Shown here one piece after another: positions 57,238 through 64,000 of a DNA stretch of 64,000 nucleotides. A program made the translations under genes and the position numbers. This DNA comes from Halopolyspora algeriensis. Lineage in GTDB: Bacteria > Actinomycetota > Actinomycetes > Mycobacteriales > Pseudonocardiaceae. Positions within the stretch are counted from its first letter, which is position 1. Every line of letters begins with the position of its first letter. The stretch covers positions 1 through 64,000 of the forward strand of contig NZ_QPJC01000011.1 of the NCBI RefSeq assembly GCF_003337235.1. The letters are read 5' to 3'. A model generated the notes under the pieces. That model had not been told where the DNA came from and made no database searches. It saw only the letters and a list, made by a program, of their open reading frames with translations.

Positions 57238-58133
57238 TGGTCGCCACGAGGCGGCAACCACAGGTTCTCCTCGCCTCGTGCGCGGAGTTGCCCACCTCGA
57301 ACGGGGACGACACGCAGCTGCCCGCGGCTCTGGCCGAACTGGGCGTGCAGGCCTCCTGGGCGGTCTGGGACGCCCCCGAAGCGGATTTCGCGCAGGCCGA
57401 CCTGGTCGTTCTGCGCAGCACCTGGGACTACACACGTCGCCGCGCGGAGTTCCTGCGGTGGTGCGAATCCCTGCCTGCGCTGGCCAATCCTGCCCGGGTC
57501 GTGCGGTGGAACACCCACAAGTCCTACCTGGTGGACCTGGCCGCGGCCGGGGTGGCCGTGGTGCCCACGCAGGTGATCGCACCGGGAGAGCGTGCCGAGT
57601 GGCCGGAGCACGAGTTCGTCCTGAAACCGGCGGTGGGTGCCGGATCGCGGGATGCTGCCCGTTTCGACCCCGCTGACCCCACCGCCGCCCGTGCGCATCT
57701 GCGCACGCTGCACGAGCAGGACCGGACGGCGGTGGTGCAGCCGTACCAGGAGGCGGTCGATGCCGAGGGGGAGACCGCGCTGGTCTTTCTCGGCGGGGTG
57801 TTCTCCCACGGGTTCGTCAAGGGACCCATGCTCACTCCGGCCACGGCGCGGGAGGCCTCCGAGTTGTTCGTTCCCGAGGGGCTGCGACCGACCGATCCTC
57901 CGGCCACGATGCGCCGGGCGGCCGAGGACGCCCTGGATGCGGCCTGCGGTCTGCTCGGCCTCTGCAGGTCGGAGTTGCTGTATGCCCGCGTCGATCTGGT
58001 GCGGGCAACCGACGGGGAACCCCTGCTGTTGGAGCTGGAGCTCTCGGAACCGTCTCTCGGGTTCCGGCAGACCGATTCCGCTGCACAACGTCGTTTCGCT
58101 TCGGCGGTCCGAGGCACTCTCGCCCGGCGCTGA
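57237..58133 (+). CDS. ATP-grasp domain protein (RimK/glutathione synthetase-like)
   Basis: 298 residues. The pre-ATP-grasp half contains VVLRSTWDYTRRRAEFLRW, found in a family of uncharacterised actinobacterial ATP-grasp enzymes. The ATP-binding half has EFVLKPAVGAGSRDAARF, AVVQPYQEAVDAEGETALVF and the metal site LLLELELSEPSLGF. Such enzymes ligate a carboxylate to an amine or thiol through an acyl phosphate. The substrates are unknown, and the coupled upstream protein may be one. It ends 15 nt before a palindromic terminator. Confidence 0.8.
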   Translation: MVATRRQPQVLLASCAELPTSNGDDTQLPAALAELGVQASWAVWDAPEADFAQADLVVLRSTWDYTRRRAEFLRWCESLPALANPARVVRWNTHKSYLVDLAAAGVAVVPTQVIAPGERAEWPEHEFVLKPAVGAGSRDAARFDPADPTAARAHLRTLHEQDRTAVVQPYQEAVDAEGETALVFLGGVFSHGFVKGPMLTPATAREASELFVPEGLRPTDPPATMRRAAEDALDAACGLLGLCRSELLYARVDLVRATDGEPLLLELELSEPSLGFRQTDSAAQRRFASAVRGTLARR

Positions 58134-58148
58134 GGCACGCCGTGCTGT

Positions 58149-58199
58149 GAGTGAACGGAACTTTCGTTACTTCTACACGGGTGAAAGTTCCGTTCACTC
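58149..58199. terminator. Palindromic terminator after the ATP-grasp gene
   Basis: GAGTGAACGGAACTTTC (58149-58165) is a perfect inverted repeat of GAAAGTTCCGTTCACTC (58183-58199), 17 bp with a 17-nt loop. A shorter related sequence lies at the hypB/hypF junction (37599-37619), so this may belong to a dispersed repeat family. Confidence 0.7.
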
Positions 58200-58257
58200 C
58201 GCGCGACACGCGGCAGGTTGCTGGTATCGATCTTTGTTTTCGCCTATCTTTTCAGTG

Positions 58258-58263
58258 TTGACA
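58258..58263 (+). promoter_or_regulatory. Candidate -35 box upstream of the GbsR/MarR gene
   Basis: A consensus TTGACA lies 52 nt before the GTG at 58316, inside an AT-rich stretch with CTTTT and AAAAG half-sites that could be an operator. No good -10 is seen at 17 nt, so this is tentative. Confidence 0.3.
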
Positions 58264-58315
58264 AAAGTCGATCACAGCGATCGTGCGGGTCCGAGCGGCA
58301 GGCGAGGAGCGAACA

Positions 58316-58822
58316 GTGTCCGACCACCCCCATTCCGACTACCTCCAGCGCACCGACCGGCCGGCGATGTCGGAGTGGATCGAGCAGATGGCGGCCCATT
58401 TCGAGGCCAGCGAGGGGATGCCGCTGATCGCCGGGCGCATCCTGGCGTTCCTGCTCATCTGTGATCCCCCGGAGCGCACGGCTGCCGAGCTCTCGCACGG
58501 GCTCAGCGCCAGCACCGGTTCGGTGAGCACCAACGTACGCCTGTTGCTGCGGTTGGGGATCATTTCCAAAACCACCCGGCAGGGCAGGGAGGCCGCCCTG
58601 TACCGCGTGGAGGAGGACCGGTGGCCGGAGCTGGTGCGCCAGCGGATGCAGCGGGTGACCCAGATCGAGGAGCTCACCGAAGCGGGCCTGCGGATGTTCA
58701 GCGGCCAGGGAGAGCGTGCGCGGCGGTTGCGCACCGTCCACGAGTTCTACAAATGGCTGGCCGAGGAGATACCCGAGCTGTGGCGGCGTTGGGAGCGGGA
58801 AGGGCGTCCCCGCACACGCTAG
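58316..58822 (+). CDS. GbsR/MarR-family transcriptional regulator
   Basis: 168 residues from the GTG at 58316 preceded by GAGGAG. A winged helix: MPLIAGRILAFLLICDPPER, then ELSHGLSASTGSVSTNVRLLLRLGII as the recognition helix region, and a wing with QGREAALYRV. GbsR-type regulators often control osmoprotectant or drug-export genes; no such target is adjacent, and the nearest exporter is the ABC-2 pair at 61498-63233. Its TAG overlaps the stop of the old ctaA 3' fragment (CTAG). Confidence 0.85.
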   Translation: MSDHPHSDYLQRTDRPAMSEWIEQMAAHFEASEGMPLIAGRILAFLLICDPPERTAAELSHGLSASTGSVSTNVRLLLRLGIISKTTRQGREAALYRVEEDRWPELVRQRMQRVTQIEELTEAGLRMFSGQGERARRLRTVHEFYKWLAEEIPELWRRWEREGRPRTR

Positions 58823-58989
58823 CTGCCGACGGTGGCGGTGTCGGGGGTCGCTGTCGGGGGTCGCTGTCGCCGGTCGCGAGCGGGGAAGGTCACCGCGGTA
58901 GCGGGACTCGCCCCACAGGAACGCCACCGTGATGATCACCAGGGTGGCCCCCAGCACGTGCAGTACGACCATCGCCTCGGGAACTCCGA
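58819..58989 (-). pseudogene. Displaced, decayed copy of the ctaA 3' end (left repeat)
   Basis: 171 nt matching 59578-59735, starting exactly at the ctaA stop codon. It differs by one substitution (the run GGTCACCGCGG versus GGTCACCACGG) and by a 13-nt tandem expansion near the C-terminus that shifts the frame. It encodes the CtaA tail from VPEAMVVLHVLGATL on, but is disconnected from the rest of the gene by the insert at 58990-59577. I infer it is the original end of ctaA, no longer expressed as part of CtaA. Confidence 0.85.
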
Positions 58990-59015
58990 GCCCGATGTAC
59001 TCCGGCCGTTCCTGC

Positions 59016-59049
59016 TGTACAAGCCGTCGCTAGACAAGGTAAGTTGTCT
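59016..59049 (+). promoter_or_regulatory. Promoter and overlapping palindromic operator of the toxin-antitoxin-like module
   Basis: TGTACA (59016-59021) and TAAGTT (59040-59045) are 18 nt apart, and the GTG start follows 6 nt later, a leaderless arrangement. AGACAA (59032-59037) and TTGTCT (59044-59049) form a perfect inverted repeat with a 6-nt centre lying across the -10 box, a natural place for repression by the downstream helix-turn-helix protein. Confidence 0.5.
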
Positions 59050-59051
59050 GT

Positions 59052-59252
59052 GTGCGGATCGGTGAGCCAGCACGCAAGCACGGCATCCGCCACGGGATGC
59101 GCCGGATTGTCATGGACGAGGACCTGACGATGCTCATCGAACCGTCGCGGGCCGGGGCCCTGCTGGAGATCGGAGTCCTCGACCTCGATGGCGACGACCC
59201 CGTTGCCATCCATGCCATGCCCCTGCGTGGCAAGTTCCATCGATTCCTGTAG
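59052..59252 (+). CDS. Small protein, toxin-like partner of the HTH protein at 59272
   Basis: 66 residues from a GTG immediately after the operator. It contains ARKHGIRHGMRRIVMDEDL followed by TMLIEPSRAGALLEIGVL, and a conserved-looking IHAMPLRGKF at the end. I recall related short proteins encoded just upstream of small HTH proteins in actinobacteria, where the pair looks like a toxin-antitoxin module, but no assigned activity is known to me. The helix region after KHGI appears a few residues shorter than in relatives I remember, so a small in-frame deletion is possible. Confidence 0.55.
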   Translation: MRIGEPARKHGIRHGMRRIVMDEDLTMLIEPSRAGALLEIGVLDLDGDDPVAIHAMPLRGKFHRFL

Positions 59253-59271
59253 CCGAGGAGGTGACCACCAG

Positions 59272-59544
59272 ATGCGACACACCGATGCCGATCTCGACCG
59301 TGCTTCGCAACGGTTCGAGCAACTCGCCGACGACCTTGACGCCACCACTGTCGAGGCCGAGCACACCGACGACCTCCGCGCCATCGCCACCGCGGCCGAG
59401 GCTGTGGCCACCGATCAGGCCCGACTACGGGAAGCCGTCGCGCTGGCCCGTGCCCGGGGCCGGTCGTGGAACGAGATCGCCATCAGCCTTGGAGTCTCCC
59501 GTCAGGCCGCCCGCCAACGCTTCGCCGACGCGTCCGCGGCCTGA
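59272..59544 (+). CDS. Small helix-turn-helix protein, antitoxin-like
   Basis: 90 residues from the ATG at 59272, with GAGGAGG about 10 nt upstream and 19 nt after the previous stop. The N-terminal two-thirds is a long charged helix (DLDRASQRFEQLADDLDA, then DQARLREAVALARARGR). The C-terminus is a helix-turn-helix: SWNEIAISLGVSRQAARQRF. It probably represses its own operon by binding the palindrome at 59032-59049. Together with the upstream gene it fills almost the whole insert between the two ctaA 3' copies. Confidence 0.65.
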   Translation: MRHTDADLDRASQRFEQLADDLDATTVEAEHTDDLRAIATAAEAVATDQARLREAVALARARGRSWNEIAISLGVSRQAARQRFADASAA

Positions 59545-59577
59545 CGGGTGCTTTGCACCAAGACCACCAGAAACGCT

Positions 59578-59735
59578 CTAGCTGCCGACGGTGGCGGTGT
59601 CGGGGGTCGCTGTCGCCGGTCGCGAGCGGGGAAGGTCACCACGGTAGCGGGACTCGCCCCACAGGAACGCCACCGTGATGATCACCAGGGTGGCCCCCAG
59701 CACGTGCAGTACGACCATCGCCTCGGGAACTCCGA
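59578..59735. repeat. Intact ctaA 3' end (right copy of the direct repeat)
   Basis: 158 nt in direct orientation with 58819-58989. This copy is continuous with the ctaA body and supplies its real C-terminus. Both copies begin exactly at the ctaA stop codon (CTAG) and end within the codons before GVPEAM. Beyond these points the sequences are unrelated. Confidence 0.9.
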
Positions 59736-60546
59736 ACAGGTACTGGACGGAGCCCAGCACCCCTTGTGCGAGCACGACAACGCACGTGGCTCCATAGGCG
59801 CGCAGGAGCGCCTTCGTCGGCCGGGTGTTGCGCAGCCAGACCCCGAACACCGCCAGCAGGCACAGGTAGGCCATCACCAGCAGGCCGTGCACCTGCACGA
59901 GCGCGGGAATGGGCAAGGGCAGCCGGGGAGTTTCGGCGTCCCCGGCATGCGGCCCCGCAGCGGTGACGAGAGTGCCCGCGACGAGCATCCCCACCGCCAC
60001 CGCGGTCAGCGCCACCAGCAGTCGCCGCATCCGCTGCGGCACCACAGGCCGCGCGGGCTCGTCACCTTCGCCTGCGACCTTGACCAGCAACGTCGCCAGC
60101 CAGATCAGCACCGCCGAAGCCAGGAAGTGGATCGACACACTCCACCACCGCAGGTCCACCAGCACCGTCATCCCGCCGATCACGGCCTGCACGATCACTC
60201 CGATCGGCATGACCAGAGCCAACCGCACCAGGCGGGGCCGGTAGGGCCGGTACCACCACGCGGCCAGCAGGCAGGCCAGCGCGACGAATCCGACGAGACC
60301 CGTCAGGGTCCGGTTCCCGAACTCGATGATCTGGTGCAGCGTGCTGACCTCGGGGTGGGAGATGGGCACCATGCTGCCGGGAAAGCACCGAGGCCACGTC
60401 GGACACCCCAAGCCGGAGCCGGTGACCCGGACAACCGAGCCGGTGACCGAGATCAGTACCTGGGTCACCAGTACCGCCAGCGCGAGAGCGCGCACCAGTG
60501 TGGTGGAGGAGTGGGACAGTCGGTTCAGCAGCGACGATGCGGGCAC
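59578..60546 (-). CDS. ctaA: Heme A synthase
   Basis: 322 residues from a GTG at 60546; GTG 60600 is another option, and no ribosome-binding site decides. An eight-helix membrane enzyme that oxidises the heme O methyl group for cytochrome c oxidase. The four heme-ligand His are present in STLHQIIEFGNRTLTG, SIHFLASA, VQVHGLLVM and LHVLGAT, and the external Cys pair in GLGCPTWPRCFPG. The last 50 or so residues lie in the duplicated segment and end PDTATVGS. Heme O synthase ctaB is not in the window. Confidence 0.94.
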   Translation of the reverse strand: MPASSLLNRLSHSSTTLVRALALAVLVTQVLISVTGSVVRVTGSGLGCPTWPRCFPGSMVPISHPEVSTLHQIIEFGNRTLTGLVGFVALACLLAAWWYRPYRPRLVRLALVMPIGVIVQAVIGGMTVLVDLRWWSVSIHFLASAVLIWLATLLVKVAGEGDEPARPVVPQRMRRLLVALTAVAVGMLVAGTLVTAAGPHAGDAETPRLPLPIPALVQVHGLLVMAYLCLLAVFGVWLRNTRPTKALLRAYGATCVVVLAQGVLGSVQYLFGVPEAMVVLHVLGATLVIITVAFLWGESRYRGDLPRSRPATATPDTATVGS

Positions 60547-60596
60547 ATGCCGATGGTAGGGGTAGCGCGATCCCGGCCCACCGGGGGATTGCGGCG

Positions 60597-61466
60597 TCAC
60601 TCGCGGCGGGACGAGCCTGCCGCGAAGATTTCCCGCGGAAAAGCCCCGGCTTTGACGAGGGACTTGCTCAACTCCGCTCCGTGCGCGATCAACCGCTCGA
60701 CCTCGGCGGCACCAAGATGGGTCCACGGCGCCATCGACTGCGCATCCGTGGTGGCCTCGACTCCCTCACGCAGTTCCTTGCCCGCGGTGGTGAGTGTCCC
60801 CTCGGTGTCGAGGAGTCCTTCCTCGCAGAGTTCGTCCCGAGCATCCGACCACTCCTCGTCCGACCAACCACGAGTCATCTTGGCGGCTGCCTCGGTGAAT
60901 CCCTCACCGGTCGCGGTGTGCAGCACGAGAGCTTGCAGGCCCGTGATCCCGGCCGCCTGCAGGGCGGCGATGTGCGCGTCACCGCGGAACTCCCGAAGCA
61001 GGGACAACGCATGCCAGAGCCGCAGGTGCGAAGTCTCCGGCCAGTCCAGGTCGGCGTGCGCGGCGAACAGCGGTTTCCCGGCGGGGTCGCAGGCTCGGCA
61101 TGCTTCGGTGGCCAGGTGTACGGACTCGGCCACGACTTCCGAAGTGAGCACCTCGTCGCCCAGCATGCGCCGCAGTGCCGCATCGGCCGCGCGGAACCGG
61201 GCCGCGACGATCTCCTCGGGCGCTGCGATCGACCATGCGCGGGGGATCTCCTTGGCCACGGCTCGCGGGCTGAAGTTGTAGAAGGTCGCTGTCACGACCC
61301 CGGACCCGACAGCGCCCATCGGGGCGGCGCGGCCGGCGAAGTAGGGCATCCGGCCACCTGCCAGACCGAGTGCACCGAACTCCTGCTCGGTCTCGGGAGC
61401 GAAGTAGATCATGGCGTGCGGAGCTTCGAGTGCGTTCTTGCACTGTCGGGCGATATCGGCGTGCAT
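60597..61466 (-). CDS. SCO6745-family protein
   Basis: 289 residues. It matches the actinobacterial SCO6745 family: MIYFAPETEQEFGALGLAGG at the start, YFAGRAAPMGAVGSGVVTATFYNF, a central helical region and a C-terminal helix-turn-helix-like part (RGWSDEEWSDARDELCEEGL). Function is unknown; the C-terminal half resembles winged-helix MarR-like folds, so a regulatory or binding role is possible. It lies between ctaA (50 nt) and the ABC-2 exporter genes (31 nt). Confidence 0.85.
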   Translation of the reverse strand: MHADIARQCKNALEAPHAMIYFAPETEQEFGALGLAGGRMPYFAGRAAPMGAVGSGVVTATFYNFSPRAVAKEIPRAWSIAAPEEIVAARFRAADAALRRMLGDEVLTSEVVAESVHLATEACRACDPAGKPLFAAHADLDWPETSHLRLWHALSLLREFRGDAHIAALQAAGITGLQALVLHTATGEGFTEAAAKMTRGWSDEEWSDARDELCEEGLLDTEGTLTTAGKELREGVEATTDAQSMAPWTHLGAAEVERLIAHGAELSKSLVKAGAFPREIFAAGSSRRE

Positions 61467-61497
61467 GGCCGCAGCCTACTGGTCGGTAGTCTGAAGA

Positions 61498-62298
61498 TCA
61501 GGTGGGGCGCGTGGTGCGGCTCGCGAGTCCTCCTGCCGCGGCGCCCCAGACGAGGAGCACGAGGACCGGCTGCAGTCCCGGCGGTTGCCCGGAGGTGAGC
61601 ACCGCTTGGAGGGCTTCGGCCAGGGCGCCGGAGGGCAGGAAACGGGCGAGGATTCCCACCGCGCCGGGCAGCTCTTCGGGCGGCACCGCCAACCCTCCGG
61701 CGAGCAGCAGCACGAACCAGATCGCATTGGCCAGGGCCAGCACGATCTCGGCACGCAGGATGCCGCCGACGAGGACTCCCGCCGCACCGAACGTCACCGT
61801 GCCGAGCACGAGCAGCGGAATCGACAGCAGCAGGCCGCCGGCCGGCGGTGCCCAGCCGAGCAGCACGGCGGTGATGCCGAGAACGATCGCCTGCAGCGCC
61901 ACGACGATCAGGGTGGCCAGGACGCGTCCGGAGATCAGCACCCACCGCGGCAGCGCCGTGGCGGACAGGCGCTTGATGACCCCGTAGCGGCGATCGAAGC
62001 CCAGTGCGATGGCCTGCCCGGTGAAAGCCGTGGACATCACGGCCAGGGCCAGGATGCGCGGGACGATCGCGTCGACGGCACCGGGGAGCAGGGTGCTCGC
62101 TCCGATCAGCAGCCCCAGCGGGATGATCAGAGTCAGCAGCGCCTGCTCGCCGTGACGGAGGGTGAGTATCGCTTCCGTTCGGGTGTGTGCCGCGAGCATC
62201 CGCAGGGGATGTGCTCGTCCCGGCGAGGGTCGGAAGGTGCCGGGAGGGAAGGCGGCCGCGGCCTCACCGGAGGTCCGTGCTTCGGAGTCGGCCTTCAA
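61498..62298 (-). CDS. ABC-2 type transporter permease
   Basis: 266 residues from a TTG at 62298 that overlaps the ATPase stop (TTGA); an internal ATG about 34 codons later is possible. Six predicted membrane helices, with the first cytoplasmic segment HTRTEAILTLRHGEQALLTL and the amphipathic GFDRRYGVIKRLSATALPRW region typical of ABC-2 permeases. It forms an exporter with the ATPase encoded just upstream. Conserved next to ctaA and mptB in actinobacteria. The substrate may be a drug or an envelope or heme-related compound, not known. Confidence 0.88.
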   Translation of the reverse strand: MKADSEARTSGEAAAAFPPGTFRPSPGRAHPLRMLAAHTRTEAILTLRHGEQALLTLIIPLGLLIGASTLLPGAVDAIVPRILALAVMSTAFTGQAIALGFDRRYGVIKRLSATALPRWVLISGRVLATLIVVALQAIVLGITAVLLGWAPPAGGLLLSIPLLVLGTVTFGAAGVLVGGILRAEIVLALANAIWFVLLLAGGLAVPPEELPGAVGILARFLPSGALAEALQAVLTSGQPPGLQPVLVLLVWGAAAGGLASRTTRPT

Positions 62299-63233
62299 TT
62301 GCGTAGCTCCCGTCCGGTCAGTTCGAGGAAGACGTCCTCCAGGCTGCGCCGACTGACCCGCAGTTCCTGGGCGAGCACTCCGTGGTGCGCGCACCAGGAC
62401 GTCACCGTCGAGACGGCCTGGGGATCGATGGCACCGTGCACGACGTAGTGGCCGGACCGTACCTCGGTGGCCCGGCAACCTTCGGGCAGCGCGGCCAGGA
62501 GCAGCTCGAGATCGAGTGCGGGCTGGGAGCGGAATCGGAGTTCCTGCTGCCCGTGCGGGGGTGCTGTCAGTTCGTCCGGGGTGCCCTCGGCCACGGCGCG
62601 GCCCTGATCGACGATGACCACCCGGTCGGCGAGAGTTTCCGCCTCGTCCATCAGATGGGTGGTCAGCAGCACGCTGACACCGTCGGCGCGCAGTGCCGCG
62701 ATCAGCTCCCAGACCAGTCGCCGGGCCTGCGGATCCATTCCGGCCGTGGGCTCGTCGAGGAAGACCAGCTCGGGACGCCCGACGAGGGCACATGCCAGGG
62801 ACAACCGCTGTTGTTGTCCGCCGGAGAGCCGCTTGTACGGGGTGCGACCCGCGGCGCTCAACCCGAGTATGTCGAGCAGCCAGGCCGGATCGAGCGGGTC
62901 GGCGGTGCAGGAGGCGACCAGCCGGAGCATCTCTGCCGCGTGGATCCCCGGATAGGCCCCCCCGCCCTGGGGCATGACCCCGATCCTGGGGCGGAGCTGC
63001 TCGGCCCGCGTCACCGGATCGAGCCCGAGAACCCGGGCACGGCCGCTGTCGGGCCGCAGAAATCCTTCGCAGATCTCGACGGTCGTCGTCTTGCCCGCGC
63101 CGTTCGGCCCGAGCAGTGCCAGCACGCTGCCGCGTTCCAGGCCCAGGTCGAGTCCGGCGACCGCCGCGGTGTCGCCGAAGCGTTTGCTCAGCCCGCGTAC
63201 TTCCACGGCAAGGCTGTCGGCGTTCGGGCTCAC
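62295..63233 (-). CDS. ABC transporter ATP-binding protein (export type)
   Basis: 312 residues from the GTG at 63233 with GAAGG a few nt upstream. Walker A LLGPNGAGKTTT, Q-loop RIGVMPQGGG, signature LSGGQQQRLSLA, Walker B LVFLDEPTAGMDP and the His switch TTHLMDEAE are all intact. The C-terminal domain (about 225-312) is the extension common in drug-export ATPases. Coupled by a 4-nt overlap to the permease. Confidence 0.93.
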   Translation of the reverse strand: MSPNADSLAVEVRGLSKRFGDTAAVAGLDLGLERGSVLALLGPNGAGKTTTVEICEGFLRPDSGRARVLGLDPVTRAEQLRPRIGVMPQGGGAYPGIHAAEMLRLVASCTADPLDPAWLLDILGLSAAGRTPYKRLSGGQQQRLSLACALVGRPELVFLDEPTAGMDPQARRLVWELIAALRADGVSVLLTTHLMDEAETLADRVVIVDQGRAVAEGTPDELTAPPHGQQELRFRSQPALDLELLLAALPEGCRATEVRSGHYVVHGAIDPQAVSTVTSWCAHHGVLAQELRVSRRSLEDVFLELTGRELRN

Positions 63234-63244
63234 GGCCTTCAAGC

Positions 63245-64000
63245 CTATGACGTGATGGGGGGAACGCTCTTCCGGGGCGGCAGCAGGGGAGGAACCTTGC
63301 CCCGCACGAGCAGCAGTGTGACGGCGAACGCGATCAGCGCGGCGATCACCGCGAACGGGATCATGTATCCGCGCAATACATAAGCCGCCCCGGTCGGGGG
63401 GACCACCAACGCGACGAAGGCGCTGATCGCAGCTGCTGCGATGCGGAACCGGTTGTTGCCGGTCGACAGCGCGAGCGGGGGAAGCGCCCACAGCAGGTAC
63501 CACGGGTGCAGCACGGGCCCGAGCAAGGCCACGGCTCCGAGCGTGATGCCGAGTCCGGCCAGCGGCTCGATCCGCCCCCGGAACGACACCCACAGCAGGC
63601 GGAGGCACACCACCGCGCTGATGCCGTAGCCGACGAACTTGGTGATGACGAGCATGGCTTCGGTGTGGTTGCCCAACCCCAGGATCATGCCGATGCCGGC
63701 ACCGGTCATCCCGAGCGCGGTCACGGGGGCCAGCCAGGTCTTGATCCGGTTCGGTACGTCGAAGGTCTCGAGCCAGCCCAGGCCCCAGCCGCTGGCCACC
63801 GTGATGACGGTCATGGCGGCCAGAAAGATCACCGTCAGCAGCAACGCCACGCGCACCAGGTCGGAATACTTCCCGCCTCTGCGGTGCACGAGATAGATGC
63901 CGAAGAAGCCCAGAGCGACGAAGGCGGGGGGTTTGATGGCTCCGGCGATGACGATCACGATGGCGGCCACGATGGTGCCCAGCAGGTGCCGCCAGCGCAA
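63245..64000 (-). CDS. mptB: Polyprenol-phosphate-mannose-dependent alpha-1,6-mannosyltransferase, C-terminal part
   Basis: The C-terminal 251 codons are visible; the gene continues past the right edge, so the start and the catalytic loop are missing. Multi-helix GT-C membrane protein with GAIKPPAFVALGFFGIYL, VLHPWYLLWALPPLALS and a basic end. Order ctaA-ABC exporter-mptB is usual in actinobacteria, which supports assignment as MptB, an elongator of lipomannan core mannan. The homologue MptA is the alternative. Confidence 0.8.
   Translation of the reverse strand: MRWRHLLGTIVAAIVIVIAGAIKPPAFVALGFFGIYLVHRRGGKYSDLVRVALLLTVIFLAAMTVITVASGWGLGWLETFDVPNRIKTWLAPVTALGMTGAGIGMILGLGNHTEAMLVITKFVGYGISAVVCLRLLWVSFRGRIEPLAGLGITLGAVALLGPVLHPWYLLWALPPLALSTGNNRFRIAAAAISAFVALVVPPTGAAYVLRGYMIPFAVIAALIAFAVTLLLVRGKVPPLLPPRKSVPPITS

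Overview
The window is a GC-rich chromosomal segment from an actinobacterium. WhiA, RbpA, OpcA, an MptB-type mannosyltransferase, an SCO6745-family protein, many GTG starts and 4-nt stop/start overlaps all point there. The gene order metK-priA-fmt-rsmB-rpe-rib-uvrC-rapZ-yvcK-whiA-gap-pgk-tpiA-secG-rbpA, then pgi-zwf-opcA-pgl, tal, tkt, qor and ctaA, is the usual actinobacterial housekeeping backbone. A member of the Pseudonocardiales (Saccharopolyspora/Actinopolyspora-like) is my best guess, but this is inference from gene order and style and was not tested by a search.

Layout. 1-2829: end of metK, trmL and priA. 2860-11989: an accessory block (secreted polysaccharide deacetylase lipoprotein, DUF4015-type glycoside hydrolase, and a five-component peptide ABC transporter whose first permease carries a one-base frameshift) that separates priA from fmt. 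12189-26635: fmt, rsmB, a nucleoside deaminase, an OsmC protein, rpe, the riboflavin genes ribD-ribE-ribBA-ribH, a PH-domain membrane protein, a dihydroorotate-dehydrogenase-like flavoprotein, uvrC, rapZ, yvcK and whiA. 26759-30831: gap, pgk, tpiA, secG and rbpA. 30832-47209: a second accessory block. It holds a [NiFe]-hydrogenase maturation operon (two SIS proteins, an atypical HypC-like protein, a NifU/Rieske-like fusion, two tiny ORFs, hypC-D-E-A-B, with hypF convergent), a FAD monooxygenase, a pptH-pptT pair, rraA, a membrane glycosyltransferase and an S9 peptidase. 47210-55486: the pentose-phosphate operon pgl-opcA-zwf-pgi, then tal and tkt, all on the minus strand. 55776-64000: qor, a small unknown protein, an ATP-grasp protein, a GbsR/MarR regulator, a toxin-antitoxin-like module between two copies of the ctaA 3' end, ctaA, an SCO6745-family protein, a two-gene ABC-2 exporter and a truncated mptB.

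How the parts work together. The rib genes convert GTP and ribulose 5-phosphate into riboflavin, and rpe supplies that pentose pool. gap-pgk-tpiA and pgi-zwf-opcA-pgl-tal-tkt cover lower glycolysis and the pentose phosphate cycle. The hyp genes build and insert the NiFe(CN)2CO cofactor, but no hydrogenase structural gene lies in the window.

The strongest unusual features are: (a) a roughly 590-bp toxin-antitoxin-like insert flanked by a 158-bp duplication that starts exactly at the ctaA stop codon; (b) the hyp operon's extra genes, namely an altered SIS protein next to a canonical one, a HypC-like protein lacking the catalytic N-terminal Cys, and a NifU domain joined to a Rieske-like fold with four Cys and no His; (c) a nested palindromic element between gap and pgk; and (d) a recurrent TANNNT-N6/7-start-codon pattern that suggests leaderless transcription. 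I saw no rRNA, tRNA, CRISPR array, integrase or transposase gene.
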